Made by a program: the position numbers and the translations under genes. Under the pieces are notes generated by a model that worked only from the letters and a program-made list of their open reading frames with translations, was not told the origin of the DNA and ran no database searches. Of a stretch of DNA of 22,213 bases, positions 1-9,892 are shown piece after piece; positions within the stretch are counted from its first letter, which is position 1; each line of letters opens with the position of its first letter. Source of the stretch: Globomyces pollinis-pini (lineage: Eukaryota > Chytridiomycota > Chytridiomycetes > Rhizophydiales > Globomycetaceae); contig MU621289.1 of assembly GCA_025399215.1 (NCBI GenBank), positions 1 to 22,213 of the forward strand, read 5' to 3'.

Positions 1-332
1 ATGTTTTCTCATTTAATATTTCGGTACCCCTGTAGCAAAAGCTTTAAGTATGAGTCTGGCACAATAATGTCCACGACAATCTTGGACAATGACTTTAATC
101 AAAGTTGATGCCACAGGCATTTATCATTTCCACTACTATCCATTGGTTTTACTATGAAAAATAGGCTAAAATACTTGGTATCATTTGGCTACACTACTCG
201 TGCCCAAGTTCATCAGAAATTGTACTTTACCAAAACAATCATCAAATTCAATACACTTTCTACTTGTAAGAACTCATCAATAAATCCCAATCCAATTCAA
301 TCCTTTTTTAATATTTTTTTTTCTGGTATTGA
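1..332. other. Left-edge stretch, no identifiable gene
   Basis: Only short open stretches are visible. The minus strand has an open run of about 35 codons ending in TAA near 34-36, and cysteine-containing fragments near 140-290, but I could not join them into a recognisable protein with GTA...TAG introns. The plus-strand open frame that starts at 154 runs on into the ERCC1 region in the wrong frame, so I do not count it. The stretch should hold the ERCC1 promoter and perhaps the end of a neighbouring gene. Confidence 0.3.
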
Positions 333-1010
333 ATGTCAATTATTGTCAATACCAATCAAAAAGGAAATCCATTATTGGAACATATCAAAAATATTCGGTA
401 TGAATTCAAAGAGATCAAACCAGATTATCAAGTCGGTACATCAACAGGAATACTCTTTCTAAGGTATTTTCGACTATATTTAAAAGTAGTTTAAAATATC
501 ATAAATTACATCCTGAATATATATATACTAGATTTCGTACAGTAAAACCTCAAATATCACATTTGATCTTGTTGGTATTAATTGATACACAAAATGTTCA
601 ACAAACTATTAGAGAATTAACCAATTCATGTATTCGAAACAAAATCACTTTATTTTTATGTTGGAATCAAGAAGATGCAGCTCGATATATTGAAACATTC
701 AAAAGATTTGAAAATAAACCTCCTGATTTACTTAAAGATAAAATAGATGATGATCCATTTTCAAAGGTACGATTGGTGGATCTAATGGATAGTTGACGGC
801 AATGTTAACTGGGATACGATCAGTTAATAAAACTGATGTGGTGACTCTATCATCACATTTTGATGTATGTTTTTGTTTGTTGATATATAGTCATTTTATG
901 ATATCATACATGCTACCGATGCTCAATTGAAGGTCTTGCCTGGTTTTGGTGATTCTAAAGTGGAGAATTTAAAACAAGCTTTTGAAACGAATTGGTCTCT
1001 GGATGATTGA
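333..1010 (+). CDS. ERCC1: ERCC1/Rad10-type DNA excision-repair subunit
   Basis: Non-catalytic partner of the XPF/Rad1 endonuclease, which makes the 5' incision in nucleotide excision repair in the nucleus. Exons are 333-463, 490-766, 793-864 and 891-1010 (199 aa). All three introns are exactly 26 nt and end TAG. The product opens directly in the central domain (IIVNTNQKGNPLLEHIKNIR), continues through LSLKYHKLHPEYI and the core around LCWNQEDAARYIETFK, and ends in the tandem helix-hairpin-helix domain (GIRSVNKTDVVTL, then LKVLPGFGDSKVENLKQAF). The start at 333 is preceded directly by an in-frame TGA, with no acceptor AG close upstream. The protein therefore seems to lack the N-terminal extension present in yeast Rad10 and human ERCC1. 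An undetected upstream exon is the main alternative. Confidence 0.9.
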
Positions 1011-1296
1011 CTTTATATTCATGTACTTTTTTTTAAATACAATTGTTGATTATAAACTTGATTTGATATTTCATTATACCTGAATCATTTATTGCAGCAG
1101 TATCATTTTGTGATCAATGTTGGTTATGGCCAGGATGATGATTTGATAAGTCGCGTGAATTCACATTAAACTCTTAAACATGATCACTTTAAGGTGTTTG
1201 AATATATCTACATTTCCAACTGTATGATAGGAACGCGATTGAATGAATTGTCATTGTGATAAAGCTAAAAAAAACCACTTGAAAGTTTCACAATCA

Positions 1297-3041
1297 ATGA
1301 CAGATCAACGACCAAAAGTAGTTATAGTAGGAGCTGGAGTAGGAGGTATCACAACCGCAGGTATCAAAATACCATAAATGATCTAAGACATACAATAGCG
1401 TATCTATCAAAACAAGGGTATCGAGTTGAAGTATACGAAAAGAATGATTTTATTGGAGGTAGATGTTCACTTATCCACAACAAAGGTTTTAGATTTGATC
1501 AAGGGCCATCATTATTATTAATGCCTAAAGTCTTTAAACGATGTTTTAAAGATTTGGATGAAGATTTTGAAGAGTTGGTAGATCTAGTTAAATGTGATCC
1601 TAATTATGTGATTTATTTTGGATCCAATGGAAGCGAACCAAACAAGAAATTAATCATGTCTACTGATTTGACTATATTGAAATCTGAATTGGAAGCTATC
1701 GAACCTGGATCTTTTTACAATTTCTTGGGTTTATTAAAGGAATCTCATATTCATTATGAAACAAGTATCATTAAAGTATTGGATATGAATTTCATCAATT
1801 GGTATGATTTCTTTAATATCAAAAATTTATCATTGATTTTCACTTGTCATATATTTGATTTTCTATATCGACGTGTATCTTTATACTTCAAGTCGGATTT
1901 GTTAAGACAAGCGTTCACGTTTCAATCAATGTATATGGGAATGTCTCCTTATGATGCACCTGCAACTTACAGTTTATTACAATACACGGAATTTGCTGGT
2001 AAGTCACATAGATGTTGATTTTGTAGAAGGAATTTGGTACCCAATTGGAGGATTTCAATCTATTTTTGAGAAAATAAAGAATATTGCTGAAACAAAGTAT
2101 CATGCCAAATTTCATTATGGAAAAGGTGTCAAGAAAATCATTTGTGATCCAAATACTTTGAAAGCTACAGGCATCGAACTCGATGATGGAAGTGTTATTG
2201 AAGCGGATATTGTGATTTCAAATGTGGATTTGGTACATACTTATTCGAAACTTTTACCACATGATGATTCATACAGAAAACGTGTGGAAAAGTTGGAACA
2301 AACATCTTCTGCCATTTGTTTCTATTGGGGGATGAAAACAAAACTACCAACACTGAATGGTCATAATATATTCTTATCTGGTGATTACAAAGAAAGTTTT
2401 GAAAAGATTTTCAAAGAATTTGATTTACCAGTACAACCAAGTTTTTATGTTCATGGTAATGAAATACATTGATTTTAATGATAGTTCCTTCACATGTTGA
2501 TCCTTCGGCTGCACCAGAGGGGAAAGATTGTCTGATGGTGTTATGTCCAGTTGGCCATTTGAACGATGATAAAGTGACTGAGCTTGAATGGCAAGATCGA
2601 ATTCAACGAGCAAAACTTGCCATCATCAATGTTATATCTAAAAGATTAAACATACCAAATTTTGAATCTTTGATTGAAAGTGAGGTGATCAATACTCCTC
2701 AAAGTTGGAAAGAAAAATTCAATTTATGGAATGGTTCTGCTCTAGGATTGAATCATAATATCTTTCAAGTATGTTGGTTTAGACCTTCCAATCAACATCG
2801 TTTATATAAAAATGTTTACTTTGTAGGTGCTTCAACTCACCCAGGTAATTTCATGTTTAGGCTTATCATAGGTACTGGAGTTCCAATTATCTTGTGTGGA
2901 GCGCGTAATGTATCCAAACTCATTACTGAGAATTGGAATCACTTGAATACCGAAAAAACTACTGAATCCCGAATGCTTTTTATTATTATTCCCATTTTAG
3001 TGATGTTGATTAGCTTTGGTTATATTCTATTCAATTTGTAA
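1297..3041 (+). CDS. carB: Phytoene desaturase (CarB/CrtI type)
   Basis: Membrane-associated FAD-dependent enzyme that desaturates phytoene towards lycopene in carotenoid synthesis. Exons are 1297-1360, 1399-1998, 2027-2455, 2485-2844 and 2872-3041 (540 aa); introns are 38, 28, 29 and 27 nt. The N-terminal dinucleotide fold is VVIVGAGVGGITTA, split by intron 1 and closing at EVYEK. It is followed by FIGGRCS, FRFDQGPSLLLMPK, MYMGMSPYDAPATYSLLQY and EGIWYPIGGF, all hallmarks of fungal CrtI. The C-terminal FAD-binding signature VGASTHPGTGVPI spans intron 4 near residue 484. A hydrophobic tail of about 20 residues ends the protein, a likely membrane anchor as in other fungal CarB proteins. No carotenoid partner gene (phytoene synthase/cyclase) lies in the window. 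Intron 4 is 27 nt with no in-frame stop, so unspliced RNA would stay open. Confidence 0.95.
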
Positions 3042-3160
3042 ATAAAGCTTATCAGTCGTGTTTGATGAAATTGAAAAATCGGAAAAAAGTGGAATAAAAT
3101 GGAATACTAAATGGTCACAAAGCCAATAAAAACATCAAGGAATTTTTGATTTTAATTTTC

Positions 3161-4093
3161 ATGTCTGGTCAACAATTCTTGAATACGTTATCACTCTCTT
3201 CCAAGAAAGTATTAGTTGTAGGTGGAACTTCAGGTATTGGTGAAGCTATTGCCACGAAATTTGCTTCGTTAGGTGCTTCAGTTACTATTGCTGGAAGAAG
3301 TGAAAAGGCTGCAACTCAGATTATCAGTGATTTCAATAAGAGTGATTTTGAAAAGAAAGGATCACTGGATTTTAAACAAGTTGATGTGTCCCTAGTCTCC
3401 AATTGTAAAAAATTTAGTAAAGAAGTTGCTTCAAATTCTTATGATTATATTGTACTATCAGCTGGTAATGATCATTTGTTAATCCTGGTTAGGAATGATG
3501 AGAATGGGAGGTAGAAACGAAACGAGTGAAGGTTTGGATGATAAAATGGCATTACATTATTATTCAAGATTTACATTAATTCAAGAATTAGCACCTTTAT
3601 TAGCTAAAAAATCTGATGGTAGGATCTTGAGTGTTCTCGCCGCTGGTCAAGGGCATCTAGTTGATGAAAATGATTTGGATTTAAAGAATAATTATGGAGT
3701 TAAACAATGTGCAGATTCATGTACATTATATAATGATCTAATGGTTGAAGTAAGTCCTTTATGAAGTTGATTTGGTAGTCTTTTTCTAAAGCTTATCCTA
3801 CTGTCGGTTTTACCCATGCCTTCCCTGGTTTTGTCAATACACCACTTGCTAATGGAAACAAAATGCCTTGGTTTATCAAAGCACCATTGAGTCTTATAAC
3901 TCCATTGTTTTCTAGGACACCAGAGCAATGTGCAACTTATTTACTCTCCAGTTTCCTAGATGAAGAACACAAGACGGGATGGCATTTAATGGGTCAAAAT
4001 GGAGAACCAGTGAAACTTTCTGCTTCTCATACTGAAGCAGTCAGACAAAGAGTATGGGATTTTACCGTCAATCTTATTGGAAAGTTTCCATAA
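3161..4093 (+). CDS. Atypical short-chain dehydrogenase/reductase
   Basis: NAD(P)-binding oxidoreductase of unknown substrate. Exons are 3161-3464, 3493-3749 and 3779-4093 (291 aa); introns are 28 and 29 nt. The cofactor loop is GGTSGIGEAIA (residues 21-31), followed by TIAGR, which suggests NADP preference, and by VDVS and LSAGG in the usual order. The catalytic region is unusual. ILSVLAAG stands where the active-site serine is expected, and NNYGVKQC near residue 169 spaces Tyr and Lys as YxxK, not YxxxK. HAFPGFVNTPL then corresponds to the classical PG...T segment. I recall this form from a fungal subfamily annotated only as NAD(P)-binding. The ATG at 3161 is the first good start. The gene lies 119 bp after carB on the same strand, but nothing shows a carotenoid role. 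Confidence 0.85.
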
Positions 4094-4210
4094 TCAATCA
4101 ATATACTTTGTTTTGAATTCTTTTTACTTTAAATCCATTGAATCGTTTTGAGGATTTGTATCTAAATATCTAACTACTGGTTTAACTGTTTTTCTTTTTT
4201 GATTTTAAAA

Positions 4211-5783
4211 ATGTCTGGATGGGGAGATGCACCAAAGAAAACCACCAATTGGGGAGATGAACCAGTGTTAACCCCTGCTGATTCAGAAGCTTCTTTGCCA
4301 GCACCGGAATCGGATGAAGTGGACGAACTAACTGATAAAGTGGATTCATTAAATACCAAACAAACAAACAACTTGGCTCCAGATACTGAACATTCTGTCA
4401 AAGTGACTCTTGCAGATGGATCAGATGCTATTTATCAGTCTGTAACAACTTTTGAAGATTTGAACTTGCACGAAGATTTATTGAAAGGCGTTTATGGTAC
4501 ATTAAAGATGTTTAACAATCAGGAATGGGATATCAGAAACCTTCAAAGATTCAAGCTAATGCATTACCATTATTATTGGCCAATCCCCCCAAAAATATGA
4601 TTGGTCAATCTCAAGCTGGTACAGGAAAAACTGCAGGTATTTTTGTTTTCTTACCAAAGCCTTTTCATTGAATATTTTATCAAGAGTCAATACTAAAATA
4701 GATGCTTGTCAGGCCATTTGTCTTGCCCCCAGTCGTGAATTGGCTCGTCAGATTCTTGACAATGTCCGAGATATGGGAAAATATACAAAGGTCACTACCT
4801 GTCTAACTGTACCTGGCGCTGTAGCAAAAGGGCAAAAGGTTACAAGCCATGTAGTGGTGGGAACCCCTGGAACAGTGGCTGATTTGATTAAAAGAAGACA
4901 GTAATTGCGGAATTTTTAATATCAATATAGGCTGGATGTCTCAAAATGTGTAGTCTTTGTGTTGGATGAAGCAGGTACGCCATTTGAATGTTTATCATGT
5001 TAGATTCCATGCTAGATCAACAAGGTTCCGGTGATACAAGTATTAGAATAAGAGCGTATGATTTCCGAATGATTCATTATTAGTGCGATGCCAAAAGGAA
5101 CTTGTCAAATTGTTTTGTTCTCGGCTACTTTTCCTGACCATGTGAGAGAGTTTGCAGCCAGAATAGCACCAGATGCAAATAATATTAGTTTGAAACAGGA
5201 GGAATTGTCTGTTGATTCTATCAAACAATTTTACATGGATTGCAAAAATGCGGAAGACAAAATCACTACTCTATGTGCTCTTTATGGAATACTCACTATT
5301 GGACAGTCAATCATCTTCGTTAGAGTACGTATAACTGATGATTCTCTTACACTTTAGACACGAAAAACTGCCGATGAAGTTGCAAAGGCTATGACAGAGG
5401 AGGGGCATGCTGTCACTCATCTTCACGGGCAATTTGAAGCTCAAGACAGAGATAAAGCCATTGATGACTTCCGTGAAGGGCGATCAAAGGTGTTGATTAC
5501 CACCAACGTTATTGCACGTGGTATTGATATCTTACAAGTGAATTTGGTGGTGAACTATGATATTCCAGTTGATCGTGATATGCAACCAGATCCAGAAACT
5601 TATATTCATCGTATTGGGAGAACCGGGAGATTTGGTCGTCAAGGAGTCAGTATTAACTTTTGCCATGATCAACGTAGTTATAACGAAATGAAAGCCATTG
5701 AAAAGTATATTGGTAGGGAAATTATAAGAGTTCCAACTGATAATGTGGTTGACATTGAAAGAATATTGAAGAAGGCAATCTAA
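4211..5783 (+). CDS. DBP5: DEAD-box RNA helicase Dbp5/DDX19
   Basis: ATP-dependent RNA helicase that remodels mRNPs at the cytoplasmic face of the nuclear pore, activated by Gle1 in known systems. Exons are 4211-4496, 4523-4636, 4660-4900, 4931-4974, 5004-5055, 5084-5324 and 5358-5783 (467 aa). Introns are 26, 23, 30, 29, 28 and 33 nt; the 23-nt one is the shortest in the window. Motifs in order: Q motif [14 protein letters not shown], motif I SQAGTGKT (about 125-132), [20 protein letters not shown] (about 225-229), [31 protein letters not shown] and [10 protein letters not shown] (about residue 410). Dbp5 identity rests on the [17 protein letters not shown] context and on [16 protein letters not shown]. 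The N-terminus is short and low-complexity, with two WGD-containing segments. Motif I and DEAD both lie next to tiny introns, so accurate splicing is essential. Confidence 0.95.
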
Positions 5784-5861
5784 TAAAACTCATTGCTCTT
5801 ATATATGTGTGAAACCCATCGCATTTTGATTGATATTTTATATTTTTGTGTACATTCATTC

Positions 5862-6996
5862 TTATCGAAATCTTCGGATCGGCTGTTTAGGAATGTAGCC
5901 ATAGTTTGGAAGATGTGTATTTCCTGCAGAATACTTATACCATTCTAATTTTACTCTATTCCAACGATAACCTTTGAAAGCTTCTATAATCATTGACTTT
6001 TCACCATACTCTTCCTTTAAAATCATTAAAACATTATGTGGTCGATAAAACATGAATCCTTCAAAAACTGTCTGATGTAATGGCATTATATCTTGTTCCG
6101 AGTAGTAATGTGGACTTTTGCATGAGACTGTGTCTAATTTATCTGGTGTTGCTGATAAACCAGTGACATCAATATACAGTCCACTTTGAATATCAATGAA
6201 TCTGAGGTCAATAACGTTATCAGATTGATGGTATCGATGATTGTAATTTGGATTTGCATCAATTAAGAATCTATCCAAATAGACAGTTTGATTGAATTGG
6301 TTTAAACGTATTAAATCTGTTATTGTCATTTGAAAATCAATATCAAAATCCCAAGGTAATAGTTGGTAGTTCCAAAACCATCCTAAAAGGGTGCCGTGTG
6401 ACATCCAACTCTTGATGTTATGGGTCATTGTAAAGTTCTCCCATCCACCAAGGATTTCTTGTAATTTTACAAGCCTATAATTTGGATTCTTTACCTCTGG
6501 TTGACAATACCGTGCATCACAATGAGCGAATGTTTTTGATTCATTAAAGTATCTAATTGTCTGTTAAATTCAAATAGTCTTACTTTAAACTACTATTTTT
6601 GGTTATATTCCTATAGATAAGGTCTTTAGATTTGAAAGGTGATGTCTTTGGATAAAAAATAAGTGGCCCATCTCCTTCGTGTATTCTATCCAACTCTTTC
6701 TGGTATTTAAATCGAGGAGTGAATTTTGTCCTCACATGTAATCTACTACTACTGATTTCAACTTTCCACTGCTCATCTGAAGTTTTCATATTTTTTGGAA
6801 TAGATTTACTATTGTAAATCAAGTCATCCTCCAAAGTTAAGTTAATCCGACTCTGATGGGCGATTAACGTTTCCTTATTAAATGGTAATTCATTGATTAA
6901 AGCGTCATTCTGTGTTGAATCCCAACATAGAAACAATATTATTCCAAGAAACAAATGAATGACAGTTAGGCATCCACAGCGCTTTAGTTTTTTCAT
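5862..6996 (-). CDS. LicD/fukutin-like type II membrane protein
   Basis: Probable Golgi or ER phosphosugar or phosphocholine transferase of the LicD/fukutin/Mnn4 group; the acceptor is unknown. Exons on the minus strand are 6996-6584 and 6552-5862 (367 aa), with one 31-nt intron. Residues 1-25 carry basic residues (MKKLKRCG) followed by a hydrophobic span, a signal anchor. A stem follows with NxS/T sequons. The catalytic-type domain has SWMSHGTLLGWFWNY (186-200) and then PWDFDIDFQ (204-212), the WDxDxD metal-binding motif of this superfamily. The later D-L-R-F-I-D segment also fits. I use the ATG at 6996; the reading frame is open a few codons upstream, but without an earlier ATG. It is convergent with DBP5 (78 bp between stops) and divergent from the LIM gene. 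A Mnn4-like mannosylphosphate role is possible but cannot be told from sequence. Confidence 0.75.
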
Positions 6997-7362
6997 GAAG
7001 ACCACTATGAAAAAGAAACGCGCTCTACTTTGTTTTGATTTTCATTTGTATAACTTGATGTATTTTGTTTGTGTTTCTGATAACATGATACTGATTTGAA
7101 CACTAAACATAAACGGTCGATAACCATAAACACTAAGATCCATCTTTTACCTGATTTGGATCTAAGTGGTAAGCGGTTGATTAAAATAATTTGTCACGTC
7201 CCATGAAAACCATTGACCGTCTCCAAGAGCCGAGTCAATCTGAGGCCGCCTGTGTCGTTTTTTCATGATTTCATTGGGCTTCAAAAAAATCAAAATCACG
7301 CCAATCGCGCCTCAACTAGAAATTCTCCATAATTTCACTTAGACTGAAAGTTCAGAGAAACT
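6997..7362. promoter_or_regulatory. Divergent promoter region between LicD-like and LIM genes
   Basis: This 366-bp spacer separates the start codons of two divergent genes, so both promoters must lie here. The middle (about 7190-7270) is visibly less AT-rich than its flanks. I see no convincing open frame, repeat or RNA gene. Confidence 0.45.
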
Positions 7363-9748
7363 ATGGTTATATCAGCATATTATAGCAATATACCTACTAT
7401 TAGATGTCAGGTAGGATGAAAATTATAGTAAATTATGTAGGATTGTGGAGTGACAGTGGAATGGGCTAAAGAACATACTCATGTCTGTGGAGAAGTAGAA
7501 AACCCTATGCCTTCAAGGAGATTCAGCAGGCCTATCTCTACAAATTATCAACCTCCAGCTGCAAAACCATGTAAAGTGGTGACAAAGTTTAATCTTTAGA
7601 TAATCAGCAGTTGAGTGGAATTCAAGAACAATCGAACGGAGCTAGACAAAGTTATAACCCATTCGATGATTATATGGATGATTTTCCAACGGAAGAAAGG
7701 CCCGTAAAGGCTGCTAACCAACCAATGGGAATGAATAGTATGATGCAGGAATTAAACAATATGGGAATAAACGGCCCCAGAGAAGAAGATCCATTTTCAC
7801 AACCAACGGAAAGAATAATTGCACCTTCCAGCTCACGTAATAACTATCCAATGGAAAATGGTATGACAAAACAACCTAGTCGAGAATTATTTGGAAACCC
7901 TGAGCCAATATATGCAAATGATAGACAACAATATCGAGATGCATCCAGAGAAGGCTCCATGAAGTCTGCAGGTTCAAATAATTCAATCAGAGACAAAGGA
8001 AGAGATGATATGCGACCATATGGTAAAAAGTCACCCAATAATCAAGCATACGATAATAAGGGGAAACAGTCTGATTTAGGATATCCAACAACAGGTTTAA
8101 ATGATACTATTGGACGAAATAATATTCCATTTGAAGAACCATTTGATCGGTCTGCTCCAAACTCTCCTTTCGATAACCGTGGGAAAAATTCAAATCCACC
8201 ATCTCCATATAATGATAGAGTTAGAAATGAGGAACCTAGGTCAGCTCCACATTCACCTTACGATGGACAAAATAAGATTCCATCCGCAAGAAACAATAAT
8301 GAATTTTATGAAGATCCTCGAGGTCCAAACTCACCAAGAGTTAGAGGTATGAAATCAGCAGATGTATTCCAAAAACCAAATGATGATTACAATCGATCCC
8401 CTGGAGGCTCAAATTATGTGAGAGGAAAAGCATCATTGGATGCATTCAATAGATCCCCTCAAGCAGAAAGGAAAAGAACGGGCGATGGTAGAAATCTACA
8501 AAAACTTGATGAAAGGCCAGGTATTGACGAACGAGTCAAATACCAAGATCCGGGCATGGAAAGACATGACACCAGAAATCAAAGACAAGAACCACCGATG
8601 GAAAGAAACGATTCAAGAAAACAAAGGTCTGAACAACCAATTGAAAGGCATGATTCAAGAAATCAAATACCAGAACAATCTATGGAAAGACATGATTCGA
8701 GAAACCAACGATTTCAAGACCCTCTTGAGCGCCAACCATCATTCAATCAACGACCAGATGGACAATTAGTACGTCAAGATTCCCAAAATGCAATCAACCA
8801 AGAAAATAATTTAAGCAGGCAAAATTCGAGAAATGATCAATTAATCTGCAATGATTGCCAGCGACCAATTTATGATTTAAACGATGCATTCGAAATTGAT
8901 GCCTTAGAATCAGTATGGATTTTAACCAGTTTAATTATAGTGGTTCCATATAAACTGTTTCCGTTGTCTGGTTTGTAAACGACTATTTGGTGATGATTTC
9001 CCATACGTTCCTCATGAAGGAAAAGCCTACTGTGAGCAACATTATCAGGAATTGTTTCTATCCAATTGTGCGGCTTGGTAATTTGAACCATATTTAATTA
9101 GTTTAGTGGTGAACCAATCACAGATGGGAAGATATCACATGCTTTCGGGAGAGTATTCCATAGTCGACATCTTAGAGTAATGACCAGTTTATATTTATTA
9201 TTAGTGTACCATTTGCAAACATCGAATTCGTGGCCCACATGTTGAACATAACGGCAAAGCGTTCTGTGCAGAAGATTATGAGAAATTAACAGCATCAAGT
9301 TGCGCAAAATGTAAAAATGCAATTGATGGAAACAGTGTTCATGCATGTGGAAGTGTATACCATCGACAATGTTTTGGATGTACAACCTGTTCAGCACCAT
9401 TTCCAGATAAGAAATTCTTTGTTTACAAAAAACTACCATACTGTTTTATTCATTACCATGAGGCGAATAATACACTATGTGGTTCATGTAAGGAACCAAT
9501 CGAAGGTTTGCTTATGTTTAAACTCATATCATTTAGGTCCGTGTGTTGATGTACGAGAATTACGAAAAAGATATCACCCAAATTGTTGGAAATGTGGCAC
9601 TTGTAATATTCAATTAACTGGGGTTTACTATTCATTTAACGGTAAAGCGTATTGCGAAAATGATATTGATCTCGTTTACAACCAAGCACCAATTTCATCA
9701 AAACAAAAAGGGAAGCCAAACAAACGTAACACTCTAATGACTGGTTAA
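7363..9748 (+). CDS. Paxillin-like protein with four LIM domains
   Basis: Likely scaffold linking Rho/actin signalling to the cortex or septum, as fungal paxillins (Pxl1) do; that role is inferred. Exons are 7363-7410, 7441-7570, 7600-8912, 8941-9077, 9107-9176, 9205-9505 and 9537-9748 (736 aa); introns are 30, 29, 28, 29, 28 and 31 nt. The N-terminus, recovered through two small exons, holds a zinc-knuckle-like IRCQDCG...HTHVCG. Residues of about 60-470 are disordered, rich in N, S, P, R and D, with many SP sites (PNSPFDN, PPSPYND, PHSPYDG). A 14-residue tandem repeat, typified by ERHDSRNQ, follows from about residue 380. Four LIM domains fill the end: ICNDC...CEQHY, CAAC...CAEDY, CAKC...CFIHY and CGSC...CENDI. 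LIM2 reads FHSRHLRCTIC, with His where Cys is usual in the first finger. The downstream neighbour Ste24 is convergent. Confidence 0.88.
8559..8838 (+). repeat. 42-bp coding minisatellite in the LIM gene
   Basis: Six in-frame 42-bp units start at 8559, 8601, 8643, 8685, 8727 and 8769, and a partial seventh starts at 8811. Each encodes 14 residues on the pattern ERHDSRNQRxEQPM, decaying towards the 3' end. The charged repeat lies in the disordered region just before LIM1. Such arrays usually vary in copy number between strains. Confidence 0.85.
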
Positions 9749-9892
9749 CTTGTAACAATAAAAAAAATCACCTATGAAATATTATGTTCAAATATTTTTG
9801 CAGAATCAGTTCATTTTGATAAAATAGTTCATCATCTCATAGATTGAAAAAAAGTTATACAATAGAGTTATTCGCAATACATATATTGTCAT

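Noticed and set aside
1..120. Minus-strand 35-codon open run with Cys residues
   Set aside because: It is too short and unmatched to any family I know, and does not join to other fragments by plausible introns; the window edge prevents a decision.
154..462. 102-codon plus-strand open frame before and across ERCC1 exon 1
   Set aside because: It overlaps the conserved ERCC1 coding frame in a different frame and its product has low-complexity composition with no family match.
4174..4401. Minus-strand open frames at the start of DBP5
   Set aside because: They are shadows of DBP5 exon 1, with Ser-rich low-complexity translation.
8101..8769. Alternative plus-strand frames in the LIM gene (83 and 109 codons)
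   Set aside because: They arise from the same repeated DNA read in another frame; the main frame joins to the LIM domains with whole codons.
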